Counted from the stretch's first letter, positions 10,540-22,405 are shown. The stretch is 64,000 bases of DNA from Cordylochernes scorpioides (GCA_030710605.1 CP092875.1:71460778-71524777); one strand, 5' to 3'. A program made the numbers and translations. Notes: generated from the letters alone by a model not told the origin.

Positions 10540-13320
10540 AAGCAGAAATGTTCAAAGAGGTGCATTGTGTCTTATTGCATTTAATTGATGATTTTGCATC
10601 TTTTAAAGAGAGATGTCTTTTTTGTGCGTATATGTACATATATTGCACCAAAAATAAAGCACAGATGTTTAAAGAGGAGAATTGTCTTATTGCATTCAAT
10701 TGATGAATTTTGCATCTATGAAAAAGAGATGTCTCTTGTGTGTGTGCATATATTGCATCGAAAATAAAGCAGAGAAGTTCAAAGAGGTGCATTGCGCCTT
10801 ATTGCATTTGACTGAGGAATTATGCATTTATGAAAGAAAGATGCCTTTTGTGTATATGAATATATTGCACTGGAAATAAACCAGAGAAAGTCAAAGAGGT
10901 GTATTGGCCCTTATTGCATTTAATTGATGAATTATGCATCTATGAAAGAGAGATGCCTTTTTGTGTGTGTGCATATATTGCACCGAAAATAAAGCAGAAA
11001 AGTTCAAAGAAGTGCATTGCGCCTTATTACATTTAATTGATGAATTTTTCATCTATGAAAGAAAGATGCCTTTTGTGTATATGCATACATTGCACTGAAA
11101 ATAAATCAGAGAAGTTCAAAGAGGTGCATTGTGCTTTATTGGATTTGACTGAGGAATTATGCATTTATGAAAGAGAGATGCCTTATTTTTGTATGTGCAT
11201 ATATTGCAGTGAAAATAAACCAGAGAAATTCAAAGAGGTGCATTGCGCCTTATTGCATTTAATTGAAGAATTTTGCATCTATGAAAGAGAGATGCTTTTG
11301 CGTATATGCATTTAATGCACCGAAAATAAAGCAGAGAAGTTCAAAGAGGTGCATTGTGCCTTATTGCATTTAATTGATGAATTTTGCATCTATGAAAGAG
11401 AGATGTCTTTTGTGTTTGTGTGCATATATTGCACCGAAAATAAAGCAGAGAAGTTCGAAGAGGTGCATTGCGCCTTATTGGATTTAATTGATGAATTATG
11501 TATCTCTGAAAGAGAGATGCCTTTTTGTGTGTGCATACATTGCACTGAAAATAAAGCAAAGAAAGTCAAAGAGATGCATTGCGTCTTATTGCATTTAATT
11601 GATGAATTATGCATCTATGAAGGAGAGATGCCTTTTGTATGTGTTTATATTTCCCCGAAAATAAGGCAGATAAGTTCGAAGAGGTGCATTGCGTCTTATT
11701 ACATTCAATTGATGAATTTTGTATCTATGAAAGAGAGATGCCTTTTTGTGTGTGTGTGTGTATATTGCATTGAAAATAAAGCAGAGAAAGTCAAAGAGGT
11801 GTATTGGCCCTTATTGCATTTAATTGATGAATTATGCATCTATTAAAGAGAGATGCCTTTGTGTATATGCATACATTGCACTGAAAATAAACCAGAGAAG
11901 TTCAAAGAGGTGCATTGTGCCTTATTGGATTTGACTAATGAATTATGCATTTATGAAAGAGAGATGAATTTTTGTGTGTGCATATATTGCAGTGAAAATA
12001 AACCAGAGAAATTCAAAGAGGTGCATTGCGCCTTATTGCATTTAATTGAAGAATTTTGCATCTATGAAAGAGAGATGCTTTTGCGTATATGCATTTAATG
12101 CACCGAAAATAAAGCAGAGAAGTTCAAAGAGGTGCATTGTGCCTTATTGCATTTAATTGATGAATTTTGCATCTATGAAAGAGAGATGTCTTTTGTGTTT
12201 GTGTGCATATATTGCACCGAAAATAAAGCAGAGAAGTTCGAAGAGGTGCATTGCGCCTTATTGGATTTAATTGATGAATTATGTATCTCTGAAAGAGAGA
12301 TGCCTTTTTGTGTGTGCATACATTGCACTGAAAATAAAGCAAAGAAAGTCAAAGAGATGCATTGCGTCTTATTGCATTTAATTGATGAATTATGCATCTA
12401 TGAAGGAGAGATGCCTTTTGTATGTGTTTATATTTCCCCGAAAATAAGGCAGATAAGTTCGAAGAGGTGCATTGCGTCTTATTACATTCAATTGATGAAT
12501 TTTGTATCTATGAAAGAGAGATGCCTTTTTGTGTGTATATATTACACCGAAAATAAGGCAGATAAGTTTGAAGAGGTGCATTGCGTCTTATTACATTTAA
12601 TTGATGAATTATGTATCTCTGAAAGAGAGATGCCTTTTTGTGTGTGCATACATTGCACTGAAAATAAAGCAAAGAAAGTCAAAGAGATGCATTGCGCCTT
12701 ATTGCATTTAATTGATGAATTTTGCCTCTATGAAGGAGAAATGTCTTTTGTGTATGTGTGCATATATTGCATCGAAAATAAAGCAGAGAAGTACAAAGAA
12801 GTGCATTGTGCCTTATTGCATTTAATTGATTAATTATGCATCTATGAAAGAGAGATGTCTTTGTGTATATGCATATATTGCACCGAAAATAAAGCAGAGA
12901 AGTTCAAAGAGGTGCATTGCGCCTTATTGCATTTGATTGATGAATTATGCATCTATGAAAGAGAGATGCCTTTTTGTGTGTGCATACATTGCACTGAAAA
13001 TAAAGCAAAGAAAGTCAAAGAGATGCATTGCGTCTTATTGCATTTAATTAATGAATTATGCATTTATGAAGGAAATATGCCTTTTTGTGTGTGTGCATAT
13101 ATTGCACCGAAAATAAAGCAGAGAAGTACAAAGAAGTGCATTGTGCCTTATTGCATTTAATTGATGAATTATGCATCTATGAAAGAGAGATGCCTTTTTG
13201 TGTGTGCATACATTGCACCGAAAATAAATCAGAGAAGTACAAAGAAGTGCATTGTGCCTTATTGCATTTAATTGATTAATTATGCATCTATGTAAGAGTG
13301 ATTACTTTTTGTGTGTGTGC
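10540..13320. repeat. ~111-bp satellite array, about 24 units, with 783-bp higher-order repeat
   Basis: Units are marked by TTCAAAGAGGTGCATTG, a TTGCATTTAATTGATGAATTATGCATCTATGAAAGAGAGATGCC core and an AAAATAAAGCAGAGAAG end. Starts at 10551, 10668, 10778, 10890 and so on give periods of 110-117 bases. Bases 11201-11750 recur without visible change at 11984-12533 (offset 783, seven units), showing a recent block duplication. Open frames up to 233 codons exist because many units are 111 bases (37 codons). They share no known domain, carry stops at unit edges, and occur on both strands, so I do not call a gene. Confidence 0.9.
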
Positions 13321-15180
13321 ATACATTGTACCTAATTCAAAATGTATCGAAATAATGTACCTCATCAGGATGGTGAATAAAAGGAAGAAAAGAGAGAGAG
13401 AGAACATAACACGCATCTTCTGATCTTGCAATTGAACGTTGCTAATGGTTTTCTAAGCATTTTGTGGCCATCATTCTAGACTAGAAATAAACCTCAACGT
13501 TCACTTCATATTTATTCCGGTAGATGGCGCAACGTTCAGCTGAACGATCAAAAAACAATTTTTTTTTCTTCACATTTTAGAAGGTTCTTAACAAAAGAAA
13601 AAAAAAAAACACATTATTTTTTAAAAGAAGAATATAGATAAATGTTTAAACAAAGGTAAAGTGATACAATAATTTAAACATAAGTTTAGTATTTTTAATT
13701 TTAATTAAACATTTAACACTCTTTTTTTTTTTGCCTCTCATATTATTGGTCATTGGAAAAAAAATTTCAAGTCTCTACCTTCAATGAGGTTACCGACTAC
13801 AAACTCGAAACAAGAAACTTGAGATTAAAACGATGAGAAGTGGGAGAAAAAGAAAATTGAATACAAAAAAAAAAATCTAAATATTCAACAGATCAGAAAA
13901 ATATTTCCCCAAAACTAAGAGATGATTCCCAAGGATTTCAGAGATCAAGGATAATAATTTTATAAAATGTTTATAAATGTGTGTGAAAGCTTAACTAGGT
14001 GATATAAATCATTATACATATGCTGATCTACACTCATAAGTCGCTCTTTGCGACCAGCACCCAATAAAGTTATTTTGATCTAAGAGAAATACATAACTCC
14101 GCCTTTGCCGGTCCCAAGCCCGAATGAAAAATAAGGAGGGGGAGCAGTAACAAGCTCACTAAAAAATCAGGGTTCAATTGGTCCAGCTGATAGTACCCTG
14201 TAAGGGCTCCTAATCCATGGATACAGGATGAGCAGCGTTTGTACTCCATGTTAGGAGCGGCTGTACATGGCGTCTGTTTCTCATGTCAGAGGCGGCCATT
14301 TCTTTTTGAGCTAAGTCGGCCTGCCACTGAGTAGTGCTCTCAATCTTAATGACAAAGGCAGACGCATTCTACTTCACCCAGTCATGATGGTTGTAAAAAA
14401 TACACCATCAAGGGTCTCAACTTGATACCCTAATATGATTGAGAATGGAGATAAGAAAGAAGAAGAAGAGAAATACATTCTAGAAGGAATCAGTTACCAG
14501 TAAACCTGTTATAAAATGGTAAGATAAGAAGTTCGGAGGATACCATTGTGTTTAAAGAAGAAAACTGCTGTGTTCAGTAGAGAATGAATGCACAGAGAAA
14601 GCGTCATCAGAAAGGAAGACACGTGTGACAGATTCACTCCACTCCCGAAATAACCTCCATGGCTCATAAACACGCCGTGTCTATTTATCACAAGACAGAA
14701 TGGTCTGTCCCAACGCCCTTCTGTGACATCTACAATGTCATCATGTCATCCGCCCAGTTTACCCTACTGGACATTACTTCCTATCTTACACACAACTGAT
14801 TGCTCTATTCATTCTTCTAGGTCTTTGAAACAATTTGATTCCTATATGCATAGTTCCTATATATTTTCACGTATATATTTTCAAAGTTGTTTATAACACA
14901 CAAAAAAAGAATGTAATATATATTTTCTCCCCTTTCAATATCATTAATGTTCAAATATGTAAAAATTAATTTGTATATAAATTAGTATATAACATCTATT
15001 TTTTATCGTGATAATCCTGTTGAAGGATTGACAAGCCCGAAAGCTTGAAAATAAAAATTTGAACAAGAAACTTAACCCTAGAAGCTTTATTTATTTTATA
15101 ATAGTTCCTATATGTTTATATATAATTCTACTATCCTATAAGCTTATGTCCATATTTTCTTGAAAACCATTTCTGAGATT
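13321..15180. other. Mixed retroposon and foldback remnants, no intact gene
   Basis: 13430-13550 has diverged FB-2 pieces (GCAATTGAACGTTGCTAATGG and CCGGTAGATGGCGCAACG). 14037-14080 is a SINE 3' end like 6210-6254. 14100-14460 is a GC-richer retroposon-like segment whose part at 14395-14460 recurs inverted at 44105-44170. 15017-15047 has CTGTTGAAGG, then CCCGAAAGCTTG, the end motif of the inverted-repeat elements at 38491 and 54256, here without a visible second arm. Confidence 0.55.
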
Positions 15181-15405
15181 CCATCCTTCAGTGCTGTGTA
15201 TATAAGCAGAATCGTCCAATACAGTATTAGAGCTCTAAAAAGCGGTCTGGTGGATTAAATTGGCGAAACCGCTGGGAAGGTTCACCACTGATGAGCTAAG
15301 CCCTCCCAATATATATATTTTTTTTATCGCAGTAAGGACAGTAGAAGTTTGCATTGTATATAAAAGAAACATTCGTGCTCAAATCCTTTCATTTTACATA
15401 TATGT
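15181..15405 (+). repeat. HP two-hairpin repeat copy
   Basis: Close to the family consensus: TTCAGTGCTGTGTATATAAGC, TTAGAGCTCTA, stem 1 AGCGG/CCGCT around TTGGCGAAA, and the CACTGATGAG box in the second hairpin. The 5-bp pairing TTGGC with GCTAA is kept through a G-U wobble. It lies just outside the left edge of duplication copy A and has no copy-B counterpart, because B starts at a gap. Confidence 0.8.
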
Positions 15406-15439
15406 AGTCTGCTTTTCGGGCCTCTTCTTTCTATAACTA

Positions 15440-16020
15440 GATATAGAAGAGTCACAGAATCTTTTGGTTATATCAAATAATGCGAAAACGTTTGTAAAGA
15501 AAACTTCTGAAGCATTTTTATTCATATCGAAACATATAAAAAACATAGGATAAATAAAGAATATTTTGATTGTCTCAAATATTGTGGAAATGTATGTGGA
15601 ACAAAAATACGTAAGCATTTTTATTCCTATAGATAACTTATAGGGCATTTTCTTCCTATCAAAAGACAAAATATATTTGAAGAATTTTTGATTACGTCAA
15701 ATATTGTGATCAAATACGTAAGCATTTTTATTACCATAGATGGCTTATGGGGTATTTTATTTCTATCACAAGGCATAGGAGAAATGAAGAATCTTTTGAT
15801 TGTCTCAAATATTAGGGAAATGTATGTGGAACAAATATACGTAAGCATTTTTAATCCTATAGATGACCCTTGGGGTCTTTTATTTCTACCACAAGACATA
15901 TGTGAATTAATGAATCTTTTGATTACCTTAAACAATGTGGAAATGTAAAAAAAAAAAAAACACGAATAAACATTTTAATTTATATAGATAACACTTTTAA
16001 GGTCTTTTCTTTATGTCACG
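15440..16020. repeat. Degenerate 107-123 bp tandem repeat
   Basis: The marker TACGTAAGCATTTTTA recurs at 15609, 15716 and 15839. Each unit also carries TCTTTTGATTGTCTCAAATATT and a T-rich TTTATTTCTATCACAAG block; roughly five units in all. The right half is present in copy B at 45666-45990, right after the gap. No coding potential beyond chance. Confidence 0.75.
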
Positions 16021-16429
16021 TATTCATTCCGTCACCACAATATTTTATGCAATCTAAGACACAATCTAAGATGAGGAGTGTTCAAGAAGACCTTGTCTGG
16101 AGGAGAACTTTCTCAAGGTGGGGAAACCACCCTTGCTGAAGAAATGTGTACATATATACAACTATATATATTTCCCTACACATTTTATCTACCCTTTACT
16201 CTTTTATTATCTTTATTTGATCTTAATTTTTCTTTCTGTAACAATTGATTAGAAGAATCGCTATTATTGTTTAATTGTCAATTGTCTAAAATACTGGCAA
16301 AATAGGTCATAAGAGTAAAATTAAAAAAAAAAATTAAAAACTGATTGTAATGTGAAAAAATAGTACAAATGTGATGTTGCCTGGCATAAGGTGCATAAAT
16401 TATGAAAAATAAAAAGGGCATCCACTTAT

Positions 16430-16515
16430 CGTGCAACTGAAAGTTGCTGATGGCTTGCGCCAATAATATTTATTCCGATAGATGGCGCAAGCCATCAGCA
16501 ACTTTCAGTTGCACG
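16430..16515. repeat. Short palindrome (family FB-2)
   Basis: ATCGTGCAACTGAAAGTTGC and its continuation GATGGCTTGCGCC pair with GGCGCAAGCCATC and GCAACTTTCAGTTGCACG, around a loop containing TATTTATTCCGATAGAT. The CCGATAGATGGCGC motif marks the family. Other copies: 34716-35343, 40998-41153, 46394-46481 and 59706-60093. Confidence 0.85.
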
Positions 16516-16862
16516 TTAAAGAGATGTATTTTTCTTTTTCATAATTGTAATGTGCTTTTTATAAAAATAAAGATTGATCTGACGCTTAACCCTCGAAACC
16601 TTGTCGTTTTGACAGTAAAAAAGAAACATATTATAATTCAACTTCTACAATTTTTGATGCATCCGATAAAAACTTTACTACAATAAAGAGTTAGAGCTGA
16701 AGGGACTCACTGTCATAGTTTCTATCCCGGAATATTCAAATTATCCTATTTTCAAGTTAATTCCCTTATTCTGGGGGTTATAAAAGTGATCATGAAAATA
16801 TATTAATGAATTATATTAGATATGCGCAGATGAATTGCAATTTATAATAGAAAGAATTTTTA

Positions 16863-17010
16863 ATTAAAAAGGCATATATTGGATCAAAATATCATTTATT
16901 TCACCAATATTTCAGTTGACTGAACGCCAACCTTTATCAAGGTGTTATAACATATTATTGTGTGTCAACAACAAACTCAGCGCCATATAACATCAACAGA
17001 ATTAAGTTTT
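16863..17010. repeat. Half FB-1 element
   Basis: Left arm only: TTAATTAAAAAGGCATATATTGG, CAATATTTCAGTTG and GAACGCCAACCTTTATC, then the AAACTCAGCGCC that forms the hairpin apex of the copy at 1-209. The second arm is missing in both duplication copies (46826-46975), so it was lost before the duplication. The Helentron inserted directly after it in copy A. Confidence 0.75.
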
Positions 17011-19178
17011 TGACGTGACAACGTCTTAAATTAGGTTGCGGCTGGGAGTCACTTATGAAAAAGTGTAACGCCCGGTAACGTTACGATGAGTCACCGAACG
17101 AGAGTGCTGCGCGCGCAGCGCTAGAGAATTAGGCGCATTGAATCGGCGCATGCTTGTCTCTGTCTTTGTCTTTCTCGAACGTTCTTGGCGTTGGAAAAAC
17201 AAGAAAGCGTCATAATACAAGTTCACACGTGTGGTTAAAGTATCGTCAGCTGTGTCTGTAGTGAAAATGTGGAGTGCTTAGATTCGTCATTTACAACAAC
17301 TACAACAATAAAGGTAAATAATTGTACACTGATATTTCATTATCGTAAACTATGATTGATTGATTAATTGTTAGATTGACACAAAAGTTGAGAAACTGAG
17401 TTTATAGGTTATGTCATACTATTGATAAATGTTGATAGTGTTAAGTAAATTATTAGTTTAAAATTAATTAATTAATTAATTATTATTTTACAAATTTTAA
17501 ATAGTTTCAAATTTATTTAGCAAAAATTTGAACCTTCGATAACTTCACAAGATGTCGGTTGCAGAAACCGACGGATTGCCATACATGTTGCCATTAGCAG
17601 TAGGATATCCGTACATGATTACATCTAACATAGACGTCGCCGATGGATTGGTAAATGGGGCTATTGGAGTTTTGCTATACATCGAACGTCAGCCAGCCAA
17701 TGCAGATGACCGTTCTGCTCCAGGAGGACCATCGATCAGCACAAGTTTGCCGCCAGCTGAAGATGAAATCGCCACTCTATGGTTCCAGTTTGAAGACAAA
17801 AATACGGGTACCAAAGCAAAAATCAAATGTCGACCACATGTGCACAGCAAACCAAACACCTTATCCGTCGATTGGGTGCCAGTGCACAAGAAAGTGGTAA
17901 ACATTTCGTTGACAAAAACAGTGAAGTGCAAGCGAAAACAATTTCCTTGCGTGCCTGCTTGTGCAATTACGATCCACAAGGCCCAGGGTGGGACGTTTAC
18001 TACAATTGTTTACAAGTACTCCTCAAAACAACCCCAGCAATTGGTATATGTAGCCATGAGCCGCGTCACAAGTATCGACGGATTGTACATCATAACAGAA
18101 AAGGACTCTCCATTGGTTTTCAAACATGGCCGAGATGGAAACGACTCACAGACTACTCGAGATATTCGCAATGAATACTTACGACTTCGTGGACACACTC
18201 TAGACACAATTACCAAACAAGCCGTAAAATTCTGTGACGACGCAACCGACGCTGGACAACTTATTGTAACGAACATCAACTGTCAAAGTTTAAGTGCCCA
18301 TGCCGCGGACATTGAAACAGATACAGTGATACCACGATCAGACTATTTAGTATTGACTGAAACGTGGATGCGCGACACTTGTGAACCAACTCCAATCAAG
18401 GGTTATGAGTGCGTATCCAGGGAAAATAATCGACCTAACTCAGATACCAACGCGGCTGGTGGAGTGGCGATCTATCGTAAATTATCATCGACATCTACGG
18501 CGGAAGTGTTCCAAGTTGCGATTACAGACGTAACTCGTGTCATTAAAACCAAGGGTGACATGTGCATGACTGAAGTTACTTGCTTCGCCGCTAATACTAG
18601 CTTCAAGTTTATACTCGGTGCTGTATATATTCATCCAGGAGCTAGTATGCAGGATATTGGAATGTTACTATGGCAAGGACTCGGTCCGTACATTCACAAC
18701 AGCCAGTACGTGCCACCGTTCGTGCAAATTGATTCTAGTATACCGATTCTTCTGTGTGGTGATTTTAACAAAAACGTAAAGCCTGACAACTCGTTTCTTA
18801 ATTTCATGAAAAATACGTATAATCTTGATTGCGTATCAAACGTTTCTAAGTCAACTACGTTAAAAGGAACAACTATCGACTTGACTTTCGCAAGACACAT
18901 TACAGCAGAAACACTTCCTTTCATTTCATATTTCTCCTATCATCGTCCAATCCTCAACAAAATCACTCAAATAGGAAATAGTTAAGTTTAAGTTTACATG
19001 TACAATGTTTTAGTAAACAAAATATATTTCTATAGTTAAAATTTGTGCAATTCTTATTTTCATTCAATTCCTTGTTCCTATTGTGCAATTTAATTATATT
19101 CATATCAATAAATATTCTACCGTTGTCACGTAAAATCTTCGCCCGTAAAACCGACTTTACAGGCAACCATTGTTTTTT
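17011..19178 (+). mobile_element. Truncated Helentron (Helitron2-like) with exact empty site in copy B
   Basis: Copy B reads straight through (ATTAAGTTTT then AAATATTTTG, 46971-46990), so the 2.17-kb insert is defined directly. It starts TGACGTGACAACG. The inverted copy CGTTGTCACGT lies near but not at the other end (19121-19131), an asymmetric inverted repeat. A terminal hairpin follows (19141-19164: GCC-GTAAA loop TTTAC-GGC), then a T-run. Insertion lies between T residues. These features are those described for Helentrons. Only the C-terminal part of the protein is encoded, so the Rep nuclease and most of the helicase are gone. The 5' region 17060-17300 is GC-rich and likely promoter-derived. 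Confidence 0.85.
17552..18985 (+). CDS. Helentron protein fragment: helicase C-terminus fused to EEP endonuclease
   Basis: 477 codons without interruption. Residues about 1-215 are the end of a Pif1-like superfamily 1 helicase: ITSNIDVADGLVNGA, then AITIHKAQGGTF (motif V-like, about 137-148), then QLVYVAMSRVTSIDGLY (motif VI, about 162-178). Residues about 235-470 are an endonuclease/exonuclease/phosphatase domain: TNINCQSLS, the metal-binding LTETW, LCGDFN near 405, TTIDLTF near 440, and SYHRPI, where the family usually has SDHRP. Helicase joined to an AP-like endonuclease is the hallmark of Helentrons. The family protein is far longer and starts with a Rep nuclease. Here the ATG lies at the deletion edge, with no evidence that it is used. 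An Asp to Tyr change in the last EEP motif would likely inactivate the nuclease. Confidence 0.88.
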   Translation: MSVAETDGLPYMLPLAVGYPYMITSNIDVADGLVNGAIGVLLYIERQPANADDRSAPGGPSISTSLPPAEDEIATLWFQFEDKNTGTKAKIKCRPHVHSKPNTLSVDWVPVHKKVVNISLTKTVKCKRKQFPCVPACAITIHKAQGGTFTTIVYKYSSKQPQQLVYVAMSRVTSIDGLYIITEKDSPLVFKHGRDGNDSQTTRDIRNEYLRLRGHTLDTITKQAVKFCDDATDAGQLIVTNINCQSLSAHAADIETDTVIPRSDYLVLTETWMRDTCEPTPIKGYECVSRENNRPNSDTNAAGGVAIYRKLSSTSTAEVFQVAITDVTRVIKTKGDMCMTEVTCFAANTSFKFILGAVYIHPGASMQDIGMLLWQGLGPYIHNSQYVPPFVQIDSSIPILLCGDFNKNVKPDNSFLNFMKNTYNLDCVSNVSKSTTLKGTTIDLTFARHITAETLPFISYFSYHRPILNKITQIGNS

Positions 19179-19618
19179 TTAAATATTTTGTTATATAGAA
19201 AGAATATATTAAAAAATGTATTAATAAGAATTAGAAACTTGGGATATATTTATTAAATGAGACACAATTTCAAGAAGGCAAAATTCATGTGGTCTTCAAT
19301 AACAATATTCATAAAGAATACAAAATAGATATTTGATAGCATAGAAAGTGTGTGTGAGCAAATAAGATTTTTTAATTATCTTGTAAACATCATTAATTAT
19401 AATGGTTGATAGAAAAAAGTTAAAGTTAGAATTGTAAACCAAAAAATGCTTTTGAAGAAAAGAATAATTTTTTAAGAAGATATACATAAATATATGATAC
19501 TAAAGAAAGATGTTTATAAATGTCTTGTATAGTCAGTTTTTCCATGAAGTTTGGACAATGAACAAAGAACTGAGGTGAAAATAAACTCTTTTGATATCTG
19601 ATATTTTAAAATAATTAT

Positions 19619-19989
19619 TGTTTGGTTAAAAAAATGTATGTTTCATTCTTATTTGTCATTCATTGCTAATTATTGTAGAAATTGTTGGTAAATATATTTC
19701 ATTGTTTTACATAATTAATTCTTTATTTTATTTTTAATCTGTATATATTTTTATTGATTCGGCAACACTGTGTTGTCTATATCTTTTGTGTTTTGCTTAG
19801 TTTTTAGTCAGTCAGTCTAGTTTAAATCAGCCATAAAATTCATGTAGCTTATTCAAAGAGAATTAAATCAGAGGTTCCTTGATCAATTTGCGTGGAGTTT
19901 CCTTTACTCAATTCTACAGAACCAATTCAAGTTAATCATCGCTGTACCGTAGCTTATAGAATTTGAGCTCGGTAGTTAACGCGAACACA
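19619..19989. mobile_element. Copy-A-specific 371-bp insert, solo-LTR-like
   Basis: Absent at the matching point of copy B (around 47405). The insert begins TGTTTGG and ends CGAACACA, i.e. TG...CA with a short inverted match. It contains a TATA-like GTATATATTTTTAT (19741) and a downstream GTCAGTCAGT. These fit a solo LTR. The target duplication is not clean (AATT at best), so another insert type remains possible. Confidence 0.45.
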
Positions 19990-20210
19990 ATTCTCAAGAT
20001 CTAAGAGACAGAATGACAATTATTAGAATTGTAATTCTCTGTATCAATTAGACTAATTAAATATATCTCAGAGGATATATTTCTTTATTTATAAATAAAG
20101 AAACTTATATATATCCTCGGATATTTATATTTGATAAATCTAACAGAATGACAATAAAAAAAAAAAAGTTTGGAGAATATTTAATGGACATTATAGCCTT
20201 CTAAATGAAG

Positions 20211-20481
20211 TTGTTCTTGTTGTTGTTGTCGTGTCCAATGAAGAGCCTCAGATGTCTCAATGCATCTCTATCACAGCAGCAGCAATGTCCACTATCTTGG
20301 GTGTGTAAAGTTGCTGCTCTGGGTCTATGCCAATTTTCTTCAAGGCTACGGCCATTGCTGGACATGAGAATATGTGAGTAGGTGTTAGTTCCACACCAGG
20401 ACAGTTGTTGCATGTCCTATAGGTTCTTGTGCCATCTGGATGTATTGTCATTCCTTTATAGTGTTTTATTCTCAGTCTTGT
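20211..20481 (-). pseudogene. 5'-truncated jockey-type LINE 3' end with target duplication
   Basis: On the minus strand it encodes the cysteine-rich tail of the polymerase protein (GTRTYRTCNNCPGVELTPTH, then HIFSCPAM), followed by a 3' end GGACACGACAACAAC with a (CAA)n tail. The same segment is at 47623-47885, and in a longer copy at 60945-61210 where it follows RNase H. Flanks TATAGCCTTCTAAATGAAG (20192-20210) and TATAGCCTAAATGAAG (20482-20497) are a target duplication. It is shared with copy B, so the insertion predates the duplication. Confidence 0.85.
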
Positions 20482-20497
20482 TATAGCCTAAATGAAG

Positions 20498-20760
20498 TAA
20501 TCCAAATGGAATGTGGAGAAATTTGCAGAACATGTACTCTGAAGCTCATCCGAAGATCGTTTATTTACCATTGAAGAACGAAGGGGGAGGGAGACCGAGG
20601 AGGATTAGATTTGATAACCTAATAGAATGGTCTGGAATTAGACGATAGGAAAAGGTGAGTTTCTCAGAACAGGAGTAAATGACCTTCCAAGATAGCCGAC
20701 CTCGGAGATGGCTGTACCATATGTTGTTGAAACTTCGGGTAGAACCCGAGTAACACCAGG
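20498..20760 (+). pseudogene. LINE polymerase C-terminal remnant
   Basis: One frame reads GGGRPRRIRFDNLIEWSGIRR followed by a stop. This is the GRP-rich, W-containing tail typical of RTE/BovB-like polymerase proteins, and degraded pieces lie on both sides in other frames. The same remnant lies in copy B at 47902-48170. It is too broken to assign a clade firmly. Confidence 0.4.
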
Positions 20761-22199
20761 TTAGTTTTCTAGTTGACCATGCTGAATAATAAGACCCTTT
20801 AGTAAATCATCGGCTTTATGATTTATATTAAGTAATTTAGATATCGGTTAAAATTGAAAATGTTGATATTGTGTGAAAGTATCTCTGTAGTGTGTTGCAC
20901 TGATGGGAATTTTCTAGAGTTTGGAAATTTATCAATTAAAGGATATAATGATGAGACGCTAAACAGCTAGGAATTGGCTCGAGTCCAATATGAATGAATA
21001 AACTGATGAATCAGGAGCTGCTCTGATGAAGCAACATGTGTAAGCCTACAGATGAGACGTTTCAGACATAAAATCGACCTATATTATATTCATTATGTGT
21101 GAACCAAGGAAGGTTTGGTTCTGAGATCTCAAAGAATGGTCTGGAAGTGACGAAGAGGTGAAGAGAATCGTGCAGATATTGAGTTCCATGATAGCTTACT
21201 TCTATATCGGAGATATCTGCGATACAGGTTGAGGCAAGACTTGCTGATTGTTCTGATATTGGTAATGAAACAAAAGACAAATTGATAATTGACATCAACG
21301 TAATATTCTTTTGTTATAGATAATATGTTCGTTCACACACAAGGGCAACCATATTTTTTGAGAACCATTCAAAAAATTACATAATAGTAAACTGAATATG
21401 AAAAATAATTGGGAAGATCTGTGCGATATATATAAGCACCAAAAATAATTGTAACCTTTCTATAGTTATTGAGGCATGTTTGAATTTTTATTATTATTTT
21501 ATTAAACTGTGTATATTTATGTATATATTTGACCTCAAAAATATCTGTTCACGTGTATAAATTGAATTTATTGTGATTAGAAAATAAAGTGTGTGTAAGA
21601 CCAGTTGCCTGAAGGTTGGATGTTTAGATCCTGGAGGGCTCCGCTGCATTCATAGGGAAAACTCGCGCGCTAACTATACCTAGAATTTAAGGAGTGAATT
21701 GCATGAAACCATCGAATTTTACCGAACAAAACATATTTACATAGTTGAGTTAAACAACATAACCAAGAATAAACCTTCAAGTTCAGACTGAATAAGCAGC
21801 ACCAACATACAATAGCTGTAGAGGTCTGGTAGATCTAAATGGCGAAAACGCAGGGAAGTTTCACCAATGACGAGCCAAACCTTCCCAATTCTTTTACACC
21901 TTCAGTTTACAAATTGTTGAAAATTTCGCCCTTTATTAAAAAAAGGCGTAGAATGATTCCACTCTTTTTAAAATGAGCTATGTGTATTGTCTTAACAAGA
22001 ATGGATATTTTATGTCTTTCTTTGCTGTTCTGACGGAAGCAGAACCTGTGAGTAGTGATAAAGGTTGGGAAGCCTGCTTTTTTCTCCCCCAAGGCAAGCT
22101 ACATGGTCCGTTAAACGTGTATATTAAGAATACCATGGCAACTTGTGTTGATTTCTATGGGATCTCCTGGAGTTACCGCCAGCTTATACTGTAAGTACA
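20761..22199. other. Duplicated AT-rich sequence, one diverged HP copy
   Basis: Shared with 48171-49620 of copy B. 21790-21900 is a diverged HP repeat (GGTCTGGTAGATC, TGGCGAAAACGC, and TGACGAGCCAAAC in place of TGATGAGCC). I found no coding sequence. The small minus-strand frame at 21062-21298 is kept in copy B with one residue changed (48467-48703), which only reflects how recent the duplication is. Confidence 0.5.
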
Positions 22200-22405
22200 C
22201 TACTCGTTCCTGCCCAAAAGTCCAACCCCTCCTCTACGTGGCGGGCGGGAGAAGTAAGGGACTGCCCTGTAGGGCGAAGTACGGTGTCGTGAGCCCCGAG
22301 CCGCTACGTTAACCGTGAACAGGGAACTCTGAAATGTGGCTGACTAACGTGGCAATGGCACCCCCATTTCCATGGAGGGACAAGACACCACCACCACATT
22401 GCTCG
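22200..22405 (+). mobile_element. Retroposon 3' end with (CAC)n tail
   Basis: A GC-rich segment (GGCGGGCGGGAGAAGTAAGG, then GTCGTGAGCCCCGAGCC) runs to GGCTGACTAACGTGGCAATGGCACCC and ends GGACAAGACACCACCACCAC. The last part matches the 3' half of the SINE at 51572-51724 (GACTAACGTGGCAACGGCACCC then GGACACGAC plus CAA repeats). It is a related LINE or SINE 3' end. Also present in copy B at 49620-49825. Confidence 0.55.

Noticed and set aside
12132..12833. 233-codon frame with repeated cysteine/histidine-like residues (VHCALLHLIDELCIYEREMPFCVCIHC)
   Set aside because: It comes from the ~111-bp satellite. Periods vary between 110 and 117, so the frame is lost at many units, and both strands are equally open.
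10540..13320. CRISPR array
   Set aside because: Units are contiguous without unique spacers, and the sequence is eukaryotic.
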